Below are positions 1 through 8,539 of a stretch of DNA of 64,000 nucleotides, piece by piece. Both the position numbers and the translations under genes were made by a program. Origin of the DNA: JAJDAT01 sp964344185 (lineage in GTDB: Bacteria > Nitrospinota > Nitrospinia > Nitrospinales > JAJDAT01); the NCBI GenBank assembly GCA_964344185.1, contig CAYFMN010000011.1, positions 40,228-104,227 of the forward strand, written 5' to 3'. A model generated the notes under the pieces. That model did no database searches. It was not told the origin of the DNA and was given only the letters and a program-made list of their open reading frames with translations. Every line of letters starts with the position of its first letter. Within the stretch, counting starts at the first letter, position 1.

Positions 1-624
1 CCAAAAATTAAAGTTCAAAAAAAAACTGTTGCTCCCCCGTTTGCAGCGGTTGTGATTGCGTCTAGTACAGGCGGGTTTGAAGCGTTAATACATTTATTTT
101 CTCATCCTTTATCGGATAAGGTCGCTTATTTTGTGGCTCAACATGCGCCGGAGGAAACGCTAAGAAATATGGCAAAAAAAATAAAAACCTTGACTGAATT
201 AAAAGTTGAAGTGGCAAGGGATTGTCAAAAAATTAATCCAGGTTGTGTTTATGTTGCGCCTGGAGACAGGCATTTGTGTATCAAACCAAAACCTTTAACT
301 ATTAGCCTAAATCAAGATCCAAAAGAAAATTTTGTGAGACCTTCCGCCGACCCGTTATTTAGGTCAGCCGCATTAGCTTTTGGGAAGTCAACGCTGGGGG
401 TTGTTTTGACAGGATTAGGAGTCGACGGCACCCATGGCGCGGCTCATATTAAAGCCGTTGGCGGTGAGGTATTAGCGCAAGATCCACAGTCTGCGACCGC
501 CCCATCAATGCCAAGAAGCATTATTTTATCAGGTTTAGCCACCGAAACGGTTAAACTCGCCGATTTAAACTCAAAAATCGAATCCCAAATATCAAAGCTC
601 TCGTCAAGTCTTAATCAAATATAG
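1..624 (+). CDS. cheB: CheB-type protein-glutamate methylesterase, 5' partial
   Basis: The reading frame is open from the left edge of the window, so the N-terminus (a receiver domain in typical CheB) lies outside. The visible part is the CheB catalytic domain, which removes methyl groups from chemoreceptor glutamates or deamidates glutamines. The Ser of ASSTGG, the His of VAQHAP and the Asp of LTGLGVDG match the Ser-His-Asp triad, and the VYVAPGDRH block is also typical. A GTG at 52 is the first start-like codon inside the window, but it falls at the catalytic Ser motif and cannot be the true start. A complete second cheB lies at 25343, so the genome probably has two chemotaxis clusters, one of them mostly off the left edge. 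The gene ends 25 bp from a convergent TPR gene. Confidence 0.85.
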   Translation, partial: PKIKVQKKTVAPPFAAVVIASSTGGFEALIHLFSHPLSDKVAYFVAQHAPEETLRNMAKKIKTLTELKVEVARDCQKINPGCVYVAPGDRHLCIKPKPLTISLNQDPKENFVRPSADPLFRSAALAFGKSTLGVVLTGLGVDGTHGAAHIKAVGGEVLAQDPQSATAPSMPRSIILSGLATETVKLADLNSKIESQISKLSSSLNQI

Positions 625-648
625 ATTCTAAATTTAGTAAGTCACTTG

Positions 649-1224
649 TCAGGAAGTCTCGAAGCCAAATTTTTGGTAGAGTTCCAGCGTTCTTTCGTTT
701 AATTCCGCCTTGATTTCCATATCGTCGGCTAAGCTTTCGGCTTGTTTGGAATGATGAATGGCTTCAGAGCCTTTATTAAGCGCTTCGTAAGCCAGACTAA
801 CGCTTAACTGGACATCGCAAGAGTCTGGCGTTAGTTTCACGCTTTTTTCCAAGAGGGTAAGCGCCTCTTCAAACCTCTCCAATCGCATGTATACAACCCC
901 CAGTTTATGAAGGCCTTCCTCATCGTCGGGATATATTTTTAAAAACTTTTCAAAATAGTTGGCGGCTTCTGGATATTTTTTGCCAACTACGAGACATATT
1001 CCCAGGTTATATAAAGCGTCTTCTTCGTCTGGTTCTATTTCAAGCGCTTTTTTATATTCTTCTTCCGCTTCTTCAAGCCTGTCTGCTTCAAAGTAAGCGT
1101 TGGCCAACGACACTCTACTTAATATGTCGTTGGGGTCGTCTTTGAGCATGGCTTGTAGTTCTTCGATGCTTATATTTTCAGAGTCTTCGGTTTCCATAAA
1201 ACCATTGTAACAGTTAAGAGCCAT
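649..1224 (-). CDS. TPR-repeat protein
   Basis: A 191-residue acidic protein made mostly of about four tetratricopeptide repeats (residues ~40-175), with the usual spaced Leu/Ala/Gly/Tyr pattern such as LANAYFEADRLEEAEEEY and ALYNLGICLV. TPR proteins are protein-protein adaptors, and no catalytic motif is visible. There is no signal peptide, so it is probably cytosolic. The start is uncertain: ATG at 1224 gives the longest form, while ATG at 1197 begins directly at an acidic METEDSEN stretch. Neither has a clear ribosome binding site. It is convergent with the cheB fragment. Partner and function are not evident. Confidence 0.7.
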   Translation of the reverse strand: MALNCYNGFMETEDSENISIEELQAMLKDDPNDILSRVSLANAYFEADRLEEAEEEYKKALEIEPDEEDALYNLGICLVVGKKYPEAANYFEKFLKIYPDDEEGLHKLGVVYMRLERFEEALTLLEKSVKLTPDSCDVQLSVSLAYEALNKGSEAIHHSKQAESLADDMEIKAELNERTLELYQKFGFETS

Positions 1225-1366
1225 AATCGAAAACTTTGATTAAGAATGTCTATGGTTCTTTTATTAAATTTTTTGCCTGAAGAGCTTTTTTTCAGTAATA
1301 TTTTCTTTGTCATGGTTGTTACAATAGGCAGCGATAGTGAAGCCGCTTTTTGAGAGGAAAGAAAGT

Positions 1367-1837
1367 ATGGACGATGCGGTCCAAGATTTTCGTAAAGCTA
1401 ATTTGATGAAAGCTAATATGTCGCAAAAAGATTTAACGGGCCGCGACTTTAGCGAAGCTAACTTAAGGAAAGCCAATTTGTCCGGGGCTCTTTTATCGCG
1501 GGCCAAAATGGTTAAAACCGCTCTAAGCGTCGCTAATTTATCAAACGCTGACCTGACCGAAGCCGATCTTTCTGAAGCTGAGTTGATTGGCGCGATATTG
1601 GATGGAGCTTGTTTAAAAGGAGCCGATTTGACTAAAGCTTCTTTAAGTAAGGCAAGCTTGCGAGGGACTGATTTAACGGGCGCAAATCTTCAAAGGGTTA
1701 ATAATTTAACTTGTAAACAAATTGAATCTGCGATTTTCGATCAGACGGTTATATTGCCGGACTATTTAAAAGTTACTTGGACCTCTGAAAAAGACTGGGA
1801 GTGCGCGGATCGCAAGAAAGGCATTGGCGAAAATTGA
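1367..1837 (+). CDS. Pentapeptide-repeat protein
   Basis: A 156-residue protein with about 20 tandem A(D/N)LxX pentapeptides (residues ~5-110), expected to fold as a right-handed quadrilateral beta-helix. ATG at 1367 is chosen because GAGAGGAAAG lies just upstream; a GTG at 1337 is in frame but has no such site. After the repeats comes a non-repeat tail with a motif of the form LTCKQI..A........LPDYLKV. The same tail occurs three times in the large pentapeptide protein at 4181, which suggests a lineage-specific cap or ligand module. The next gene starts one base after this stop, so the two are probably co-translated. Substrate or partner is unknown. Confidence 0.8.
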   Translation: MDDAVQDFRKANLMKANMSQKDLTGRDFSEANLRKANLSGALLSRAKMVKTALSVANLSNADLTEADLSEAELIGAILDGACLKGADLTKASLSKASLRGTDLTGANLQRVNNLTCKQIESAIFDQTVILPDYLKVTWTSEKDWECADRKKGIGEN

Positions 1838-1838
1838 T

Positions 1839-2033
1839 ATGGCAGCGACTAAAGTTAAAAAATGCGATCACGGAGGTAAGCGCGTTCATTGGTTTACTTC
1901 GAATTTGAACGAATGGGAAATTAAGTGGTGCGAAGATTGCGGTTCTTTGAAGAAATTTAATCTTCAGACTAAGGAGTTTGAATGGCTAACTCCCAGAATG
2001 ACAGAACAATTTTATTCAAAAAATAAGAAATAG
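1839..2033 (+). CDS. Small Cys-containing zinc-ribbon-like protein
   Basis: A 64-residue basic protein with CDHGGK near residue 8 and CEDCG near residue 30. The Cys/His spacing could bind one zinc ion, but this is inferred from spacing only. ATG at 1839 follows the stop of the pentapeptide gene (TGA at 1835-1837) by one base, which favours translational coupling over the in-frame TTG at 1824. No family is recognised. It is probably part of the same transcript as the next two genes. Confidence 0.5.
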   Translation: MAATKVKKCDHGGKRVHWFTSNLNEWEIKWCEDCGSLKKFNLQTKEFEWLTPRMTEQFYSKNKK

Positions 2034-2049
2034 GTTTCTGAGTAGCGCG

Positions 2050-2496
2050 ATGAATATAGGCTGGGAAATAACTCTAAAGTTTGATCCGATTAAGAAAAAG
2101 TTTTTTCCAAAAAACTTGCCAAGGGAACCCGAGGCTTTGGATTACGATTTTATAGAGCGTTCCGACTTATTGAGAGTCGAGACGATTATGTGGATGTTGT
2201 TTGGCGAAGAGGGAGCGCGAAATACTTATAAATATGCCGAACGGTCTGGAATTCTTGAGTCGGAATTAGGGAGATTCAAAATATATCTGGAATTGGAGAG
2301 AGGAATTGTAGAAGGTTACTTTGGGATTTTTCGCGACGGGTTTCATAAGGTTTTGAACTATCCTATTTTGACTCAAAGAGTTATCGATTATTTTAAAAAA
2401 CGAAACATCCTGGAGCGGATGAAAAGTATGGGGGGTGAAATTGATCCTCGCCTAAAAGATTTTATAGAGAACCATAGCGATGGATGTCTTGTATAA
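2050..2496 (+). CDS. Hypothetical protein
   Basis: A 148-residue soluble protein with mixed charged and aromatic composition, no signal peptide, no membrane segment and no motif I recognise. It starts at ATG 2050, 16 bp after the previous stop, and overlaps the next gene by 17 bp. Small size, tight packing and shared strand suggest one operon from 1367 to 2953. Function unknown. Confidence 0.55.
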   Translation: MNIGWEITLKFDPIKKKFFPKNLPREPEALDYDFIERSDLLRVETIMWMLFGEEGARNTYKYAERSGILESELGRFKIYLELERGIVEGYFGIFRDGFHKVLNYPILTQRVIDYFKKRNILERMKSMGGEIDPRLKDFIENHSDGCLV

Positions 2497-2953
2497 AACT
2501 CATTCGATTATTTCTACTTCCTTCAGGCAGCAGCCAATTCGGGTGGATTGGCGGTTTTTTATGAGATCGAGTCCATTAAAGCACTACCATGAATTGATTC
2601 ATGAATACGATTATTTGGAAGACGATGACTTGGACTGGGTAAAAGAACGAGTGGACGGTTTTTTATGCAAACCGGAAGTCGATTGGTTGAGGGAGTATTT
2701 AGATAAAAAGTTTTCGGTAGGGCTGGAAATTGAAGAGCTAAGTCTTCCAATAAAATATGAAGATTTGTTCTTTCTGGGCGAGGACTTAGAAAATAGATAT
2801 TATCTCGACCAACGGATGGTTGTATTGAGTAAAAAAGTAAAATTTGAAGATAATATTCACGGTTTTATTATCCGCTTTCCTTTTGAAAAAGTGAACACTG
2901 TTGAAGATCTTTTAAGTCAAATTGACCGTGACGATAGGGAAGAAGAACGTTAA
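2480..2953 (+). CDS. Hypothetical acidic protein
   Basis: A 157-residue acidic soluble protein, rich in Asp/Glu (for example EYDYLEDDDLDWVKE near residue 45), with no recognisable catalytic motif, signal peptide or membrane segment. Its ATG lies 17 bp inside the preceding gene, so the two are probably translationally coupled. It ends convergently to a small gene on the other strand. Function unknown. Confidence 0.5.
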   Translation: MDVLYKTHSIISTSFRQQPIRVDWRFFMRSSPLKHYHELIHEYDYLEDDDLDWVKERVDGFLCKPEVDWLREYLDKKFSVGLEIEELSLPIKYEDLFFLGEDLENRYYLDQRMVVLSKKVKFEDNIHGFIIRFPFEKVNTVEDLLSQIDRDDREEER

Positions 2954-2967
2954 GTTTTTTTGATTGA

Positions 2968-3201
2968 TTATTTTGTGGGCGGTTTTTTAAAGGACCAGGG
3001 CAGTAACGATTCCTCGTAGTCGTCTTTTATTTTAATAGCTCCGTGTAGAATTGATGAGTCGCTTGCTTCGGAGGAATCGTAGATTTCGTTTTTTTCTAAA
3101 ATTTCGCGGACTCTTCTACGATTATAATCTGGATCTATTAGATCCCTCTGCACTCGGTTGATAAAACCGGCCACTAGTGAGTTGGGTTTGGTATGGCTCA
3201 T
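2968..3201 (-). CDS. Hypothetical small protein
   Basis: A 77-residue protein with an Arg-rich central part (DYNRRRVREILEKNEIY, residues ~25-41). It is soluble and has no recognised domain. It lies between a convergent gene on its left and a divergent gene on its right, with an AT-rich 80 bp start region. The coding call rests on frame length and neighbour spacing only. Confidence 0.4.
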   Translation of the reverse strand: MSHTKPNSLVAGFINRVQRDLIDPDYNRRRVREILEKNEIYDSSEASDSSILHGAIKIKDDYEESLLPWSFKKPPTK

Positions 3202-3282
3202 AATTAATTAAGATATCATAAATTTTGTGTATAACAGTAGGTTTTTGCTCAGGCTATTTTTAGTAGGGGAGCGCTAAAAAGT

Positions 3283-3573
3283 ATGGATACGCTTGGAAAT
3301 TTACACAGAGCTTTAGACTTTGTAATTTCTCAGGGCGACATTGAGGTAAAGCTGAGTTTGTGGGAAACGATTCAAAAAGTAGCGGAAAATACACAGTTCC
3401 CATCAGGCTTGCAGTTTTCGGAGGAAAAGGAACTTATTAAAAATTGCAGGGACGTTATTCAGTGGGTGACGGAAAAGGAAGAGCAGAAACAGCTGGTAAT
3501 ACTTTCAGGCGATTTAGTTCGCTTAATGGCTCGAATTGAGGAGGGAAAAGATAGAGATATAACGCTTATTTAA
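3283..3573 (+). CDS. Hypothetical protein
   Basis: A 96-residue mostly helical, charged protein without signal peptide or recognised motif. An AGGGGAG sequence about 11 bp before ATG 3283 supports the start. It appears monocistronic and is followed by a promoter-like sequence for the next gene. Function unknown. Confidence 0.5.
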   Translation: MDTLGNLHRALDFVISQGDIEVKLSLWETIQKVAENTQFPSGLQFSEEKELIKNCRDVIQWVTEKEEQKQLVILSGDLVRLMARIEEGKDRDITLI

Positions 3574-3618
3574 CAAATTTTTGCCATTGAAAGATGATTT
3601 TTGAATTCCAAAAAAATG

Positions 3619-3688
3619 TGGTATGATGAAAATCAAATCCTTATAGCCCATACATAAACTTTGTCTTAATTATTTTTTAAACAAAGTT
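3619..3688 (+). promoter_or_regulatory. Extended -10 promoter and leader inverted repeat
   Basis: TGG directly followed by TATGAT (3619-3627) forms an extended -10 element; a TTGAAT at 3601-3606 is a poorly spaced -35. Downstream, AACTTTGT (3657-3664) and ACAAAGTT (3681-3688) form an 8-bp inverted repeat just before the start of the 3697 gene. It could be an operator or an RNA hairpin in the leader. This would drive the membrane protein and the large pentapeptide gene. Confidence 0.35.
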
Positions 3689-3696
3689 GGCACCTT

Positions 3697-4167
3697 ATGG
3701 AAAATAGATTCAAGTTCCTCATTTTCGTTTTTAAAGTTTGGATAGCCTTCGAACTGTCATCAAGTATTAACGGCCTAATAAGTAATATATTATTTACCTT
3801 CCATGGTGGGATTAATCCATATATTAAGAATATTTTCGTAACCACCTTCTCTTTTATTTTTATTTATATTTTTATTCGTCGAATTGAAAAATGGGTTTTT
3901 TATCCGTCCTCTCTCACCGAAATAACCAGTAGATTTCATAAGTTTTCCTTGTTTTTAGGAAAACACTTCACCTTTTTAGGAATTTCACGAACCCTTGCTG
4001 TGACTCCCTTTTTCTTGATTCCAAGATCTTTAGGAATTCCTAGGATGGAGAAAACATATTTGTATTTATTTTTCACCTTTATTATTTGGATAGCAATTCT
4101 TGTGACCTACAAAAAGTTCGTGCAGTTTTTGGTTGCAAAAGAAGATTGGAAAATGCCAGATCAATAA
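3697..4167 (+). CDS. Integral membrane protein
   Basis: A 156-residue very hydrophobic protein with about three to four predicted membrane helices (residues ~6-35, 45-62, 90-110, 120-142) and a short polar C-terminus. No family is recognised. It lies 13 bp upstream of the membrane-anchored pentapeptide-repeat gene on the same strand, so the two products may work together at the inner membrane. That pairing is inferred from spacing only. Confidence 0.6.
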   Translation: MENRFKFLIFVFKVWIAFELSSSINGLISNILFTFHGGINPYIKNIFVTTFSFIFIYIFIRRIEKWVFYPSSLTEITSRFHKFSLFLGKHFTFLGISRTLAVTPFFLIPRSLGIPRMEKTYLYLFFTFIIWIAILVTYKKFVQFLVAKEDWKMPDQ

Positions 4168-4180
4168 TTAGAAGGAAAAA

Positions 4181-6535
4181 ATGGATATCGGCAAACAGGA
4201 TAAACATGTCGTGACTGAGGTCTCTTTTCAACAATTGCGCCAGCTGACAAATAGCTTTCAAAAAGAGACCAAGCCTGCATTTCTTGATAAATTTATATTT
4301 ATAGTGAAATCAGGAATACATTTGTTTAAATGGTTTCTATCAAGTTTAGCTTGTTTGGGTAAGTGGGCATTTTTAGTTGTTTCATTTATTATAGGTGCTT
4401 ATGTAGGAACGTTTTATTTAGCCTCTCAAATTTATCAGAACCGGATAAATATAATTGAAAATCGAGCAAATGCTGTTTTACCGTTGCTAGGAATTACGAG
4501 GTACTCCGAAAATGAAGATACTAGTGAGAAAAAAGATCCGAAAAATAAAATAACCAATGGTCTGAACTTCAACACATTAAATATCGAAAAAAATGAAGTT
4601 AAAAAGAAGAAACCTATTAATGTAATAAATGTCGCAATTGCTAAGATGCCTAGCATTCAGAGGATGGAAGCCCCCCTGAAACCTTTATTTTGGGATTATA
4701 AGTCTATATATGATTCATTACTTTCTCGATGTAATTATCATGAAGTAGAAGGTGAAAGAAGAAAAAATGGTGAGAGCAAAAATTATCCTTGGTGGTTTGA
4801 TTGGACGGATCAATTTTGGAATAAAATTCAACAATTTCGACCGGAGACAACCAAATGTAAACCCTATTTTGAAGTTTTGGATCAATTAAAAGGGATTATT
4901 GAAATTTTAAAAGATGATTTAACGAACGTAAAACTTGAAGAGGTAATCCTTGAAGAAGCAGATCTTTCATATGCTAATCTCAAGGGAGCGAATCTTTTTA
5001 GAGCAGAATTAAAAAAAACGAATCTTTTTCGTGCAAATTTGAAAAAATCAGACTTAAGGTTTACTAACTTAAATTTTGCGGAATTAAATGAAGCAAAACT
5101 TCAGAATGTCGATCTCAGATTTGCCAGCCTTCAAGAAGCTAAATTTTATAATGCTAACCTTCAAAGGGGGCAATTAAATGAATCTGATGCATTAAAAGCT
5201 GTGTTTCTAAAGACCAATCTTCAAAATGCCGATCTTCAAAAAGCCAAACTTGATTTTGCTAATTTTTCATTATCAAATATTCAAAATGCAAATTTCCAAG
5301 ACGCTGATCTTATGGGCGCTAGTTTTAGTTCCGCTAATCTCCAATATGCAAACTTTCAAGGAGCCGATCTAATCGGAGCTAATTTTGAAAATGCCAATTT
5401 ACAAGGAGCCTTTTTCAAAGAAGCAAAAATTGATGATGTAAATCTGCAAAAAGTAGGAGCTCTAAATTGTAAACAAATATTACAAGCGAAATATGATCTA
5501 AAGCCCAAGCTTCCAATTTATTTGAAAATAAATAATGATTCGAAAAAGGAATGTATCGAAAATTATGAAAAAAAGAATCTTAAGCAATATAATTTTGAAG
5601 ATGCAAACCTAAGTGAAAAATCTTTAAAAGGAGCCAGTCTTAAATCCGCAAATTTACGTGGGGCTAATCTTACTAAAAGCAATCTTAGTGGAGCATATCT
5701 CCATCATGCTAGTTTCGAAAACGCTAATCTCAAAGAGGCCAATCTTAGTAAAGTTGAGGCCAAAGAAGCTCGTTTTAGTAAAGCCCAGCTTGCAAACGCT
5801 AATCTTCAAAATTCCTCTTTAAGTAAGGCTTATTTTGACGGTGCAAATTTTCAAGGAGCTAACCTCAGTAAGGCTAATTTTGAAGGAGCTAGCTTATTTG
5901 AAGCTAAACTAGATAGAGCCAATTTAACGGGAGCAAGTTTGAAACAAGTTGGCACATTGACATGCTCACAAATAAAAAAAGCTAAAATTGATAAAAAAAC
6001 CACTAAACTACCCGCCCACTTAAATGTAGATTGGAAATCAGATCAGCAATTTTATTGTGGAATAAGGTATCAAGGAGAAACACTTTCCTCTTTTAACTTT
6101 TATAAAGCGAATCTCCAAGAAGCCGACCTATACAGGACAACCCTTCTTGATGCCAACCTAATCCTGGCCAATTTGCAGGGAGCAAAATTAATAGAAGCCG
6201 ATCTTAAAAAGGCCAGCCTAATAAGCGCTAAACTCCAGGGCGCCGATTTTAGTGGAGCTGATTTAACAGAAGCCAATCTATTTAACGCTAAATTTCAGAA
6301 AGCCAATATGGAGAATGCCAATCTCAAAAACGCCGACCTGCTAGAAACCAACTTTCTAGGATCCAAAAATCTGACGTGCTCACAATTGCAAAGCGCTTAT
6401 TTCTATAAGGATACTAAAATTCCAGAATACTTTAAAATTACCGGAGGCTATGAGGAAGAAAAAGACCCGAAAAAATATGGGTATCTTAAAGATTACAAAT
6501 GCACTAAAATCCAAACGAGCAAAACGAATAAATGA
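4181..6535 (+). CDS. Large membrane-anchored pentapeptide-repeat protein
   Basis: A 784-residue protein. An N-terminal cytosolic stretch of ~45 residues is followed by one or two hydrophobic segments (residues ~46-85), a charged linker with little repeat character (~90-240), and then three blocks of A(D/N)LxX pentapeptides (~250-425, 465-590, 640-745). Each block ends in the same module, L.C.Q(I/L)..A.........LP.YLKI, followed by a Cys. The same module ends the small protein at 1367. AAGGA sits 7 bp before the ATG. Pentapeptide beta-helices are seen in DNA-mimic proteins and in secreted or membrane-linked scaffolds; the anchored form here suggests a scaffold. Each block corresponds to one unit, which points to internal triplication. 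Function is not known. Confidence 0.8.
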   Translation: MDIGKQDKHVVTEVSFQQLRQLTNSFQKETKPAFLDKFIFIVKSGIHLFKWFLSSLACLGKWAFLVVSFIIGAYVGTFYLASQIYQNRINIIENRANAVLPLLGITRYSENEDTSEKKDPKNKITNGLNFNTLNIEKNEVKKKKPINVINVAIAKMPSIQRMEAPLKPLFWDYKSIYDSLLSRCNYHEVEGERRKNGESKNYPWWFDWTDQFWNKIQQFRPETTKCKPYFEVLDQLKGIIEILKDDLTNVKLEEVILEEADLSYANLKGANLFRAELKKTNLFRANLKKSDLRFTNLNFAELNEAKLQNVDLRFASLQEAKFYNANLQRGQLNESDALKAVFLKTNLQNADLQKAKLDFANFSLSNIQNANFQDADLMGASFSSANLQYANFQGADLIGANFENANLQGAFFKEAKIDDVNLQKVGALNCKQILQAKYDLKPKLPIYLKINNDSKKECIENYEKKNLKQYNFEDANLSEKSLKGASLKSANLRGANLTKSNLSGAYLHHASFENANLKEANLSKVEAKEARFSKAQLANANLQNSSLSKAYFDGANFQGANLSKANFEGASLFEAKLDRANLTGASLKQVGTLTCSQIKKAKIDKKTTKLPAHLNVDWKSDQQFYCGIRYQGETLSSFNFYKANLQEADLYRTTLLDANLILANLQGAKLIEADLKKASLISAKLQGADFSGADLTEANLFNAKFQKANMENANLKNADLLETNFLGSKNLTCSQLQSAYFYKDTKIPEYFKITGGYEEEKDPKKYGYLKDYKCTKIQTSKTNK

Positions 6536-6671
6536 TGAAGAAAGAATAGGTTAGAAATATAACGTCTTTATAGTTAAAAGTTTTCTCCATCCTGTCGATG
6601 TAATTTCATCCCCAGTCTTTTCGCCTTAAGCCAGCTCTAATTTCAATATTTTAAGAACTAAAAAAAAATTA

Positions 6672-7091
6672 ATGATTTACCCTAGAAGTCCCTATGATAC
6701 TGAAGGAGGTCAATATTATTTTCCGCGTATGTTAGATAAGATTCGCTTAAACCTTAAAGGCGAACTAGACAGCGATTATCTTCCTCGGTTGGGCAAGGGG
6801 TTGGACGGACTTCTATGCGAGTTTTTGGGAGTTTGGTATGACGATGTAAAGGCGCAGGTAGAAGAAGGTAAAACCGATGTAGACATTCTTCAATGGTGTT
6901 ATGAGAATGGCGTTCGCCGCAACGACTTTGACATCATGTTGTTTAACAAGTTTTTGCTAAAACTTGGTTGGAGAGATGACGACTATGGAAAGCGGCTAAA
7001 CGATTACAAGAAAAACCATGGTCTTGGGCATCGCAACGACATCGAAACGCTTTTTGATTTTATTGAAATTGATGAGAAGAGAAAAGAATAA
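6672..7091 (+). CDS. DUF5069 family protein
   Basis: A 139-residue soluble protein beginning with YPRSPYDTEGG, then PRMLDKIRL and LGKGLDGLLCEFLGV, which is the conserved pattern I know from DUF5069 proteins. The family has no established function. It starts at ATG 6672 after about 130 bp of non-coding sequence and appears monocistronic. Confidence 0.7.
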   Translation: MIYPRSPYDTEGGQYYFPRMLDKIRLNLKGELDSDYLPRLGKGLDGLLCEFLGVWYDDVKAQVEEGKTDVDILQWCYENGVRRNDFDIMLFNKFLLKLGWRDDDYGKRLNDYKKNHGLGHRNDIETLFDFIEIDEKRKE

Positions 7092-7155
7092 AACTCAACT
7101 CCACTTTCGTTTTTATATTCAATGGGAATAGGTTTTATTTACTTGCATTTAAATA

Positions 7156-7190
7156 TCGTCCAATTTAATATTAAATATTAAATTGGACGA
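7156..7190. promoter_or_regulatory. 17-bp-arm palindrome, probable operator
   Basis: Positions 7156-7172 and 7174-7190 are perfect reverse complements around a single central A. The outer part of each arm reads CGTCCAATTT or its complement. The palindrome ends 5 bp before the ATG of the ATPase gene at 7196, so it occupies the place where a ribosome binding site should be. It may be a repressor operator or an RNA hairpin that hides the start. Confidence 0.6.
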
Positions 7191-7195
7191 ATAAT

Positions 7196-8518
7196 ATGGC
7201 TTATAGAGAACGTACATTAGAAAAGTTTCTCGCCTCCGCATCAAGACAATTTCCCGCGTTACTTGTTGTTGGTCCTCGACAGGTGGGGAAAACTACTATT
7301 TTGCAACATCTAAGCAAGCCGGGCCGAACTTATGTCACCTTGGACGACCCAGGTTTAGCGGCTTTGGCTAGAGAGGAGCCGGTCTTGTTTCTACAACGGT
7401 TCACGCCGCCTGTCTTGATCGACGAAATTCAATACGCCCCTCAATTGCTTCCATATATAAAAATCTCTGTGGATCAAGAAAAAAAGAAAGGTATGTATTG
7501 GTTGACTGGTTCGCAACAGTTTCAATTAATGCAGGGGATATCTGAATCGCTTGCCGGGCGCGTCGGAATTATCAATTTGCTTGGGTATTCGCTCAAGGAA
7601 TTACAGGGAGAGGCCGTTGCAGGAAAACCATTTTTACCCTCCCAAAAGTTTTTACAAAAACGTTTAAAGTTTTCCACAAAACATAATCTTCTAGATGCTT
7701 ATCGAATTATTTGGAATGGTTCTTTCCCTGCTATGTGGGATTTGGGACCGGAATCAGGCAGGGGAGACGGTGAGGGTTCTGGGGGAGGGCTAGAGGATGG
7801 AAGCGGATATGGCGATGGCAGAAAAGGGTTGCCTGCCTTTGGCATTGTAGACCGCGATTTGTTTTTCAGCTCGTACGTTCAAACCTACCTACAGCGTGAT
7901 GTCAGTCACCTTGCGAATGTAGGTAATGAAAGTTCATTTTTAAAGTTTCTTAGAGCGGCGGCGGCGCGAACCGGGCAATTACTTAACATGTCTGATATGG
8001 CCCGGGACGCATCCATTTCTGTTCCAACAGCCAAACGATGGCTTAGCGTGCTAGAGGCTTCAGGCATTGTTTACCTATTAGAACCCTATTTTACGAATTC
8101 CACCAAAAGATTGATTAAAGCGCCCAAACTTTACTTTCTCGACACAGGTCTTTGCGCTTTTCTTACAGAGTGGTCCAGTCCTAAAACCTTGGAAGCGGGA
8201 GCCATGTCCGGAGCTATTCTTGAAACCTTTGTTTTGAATGAAATATTAAAGAGCTATTGGCACAATGGTAAACGAGCCCCTCTCTCTTACTATCGGGACA
8301 AGGACAAAAAGGAAATCGATTTTTTAATTGCGCAAGATGAAAAATTTCATCCTATAGAGATTAAAAAGACGGCTTCGCCAAACAAAAGCGATACGCGTCA
8401 TTTTAAATTACTGGAGCAACTAGGAAAGCCTGTTGGGGAAGGAGCTGTGATCTGCCTTACAGAAACATTGTTACCAATTGCAAAGAATATTAGCGCAATA
8501 CCGTTCGGCCTGATTTGA
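7196..8518 (+). CDS. AAA_14/DUF4143 ATP-binding protein
   Basis: A 440-residue soluble protein. The N-terminal AAA_14 domain has Walker A GPRQVGKTT (residues ~25-33), Walker B VLIDEIQYAP (~76) and sensor-like TGSQQF (~103). The C-terminal DUF4143 domain (~225-400) contains LPISVPTAKRWL-like helix-turn-helix sequence and a PD-(D/E)XK-like stretch around YYRDKDKKEIDFLI..IEIKKT. This widespread family is often linked to mobile or toxin-antitoxin-like contexts but has no firm role. A Gly/Asp/Ser-rich low-complexity insert (~residues 185-212) is not usual for the family. No Shine-Dalgarno site is visible and a strong palindrome abuts the start. Confidence 0.8.
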   Translation: MAYRERTLEKFLASASRQFPALLVVGPRQVGKTTILQHLSKPGRTYVTLDDPGLAALAREEPVLFLQRFTPPVLIDEIQYAPQLLPYIKISVDQEKKKGMYWLTGSQQFQLMQGISESLAGRVGIINLLGYSLKELQGEAVAGKPFLPSQKFLQKRLKFSTKHNLLDAYRIIWNGSFPAMWDLGPESGRGDGEGSGGGLEDGSGYGDGRKGLPAFGIVDRDLFFSSYVQTYLQRDVSHLANVGNESSFLKFLRAAAARTGQLLNMSDMARDASISVPTAKRWLSVLEASGIVYLLEPYFTNSTKRLIKAPKLYFLDTGLCAFLTEWSSPKTLEAGAMSGAILETFVLNEILKSYWHNGKRAPLSYYRDKDKKEIDFLIAQDEKFHPIEIKKTASPNKSDTRHFKLLEQLGKPVGEGAVICLTETLLPIAKNISAIPFGLI

Positions 8519-8539
8519 AAAACCGAAAGTTCAACTAAG

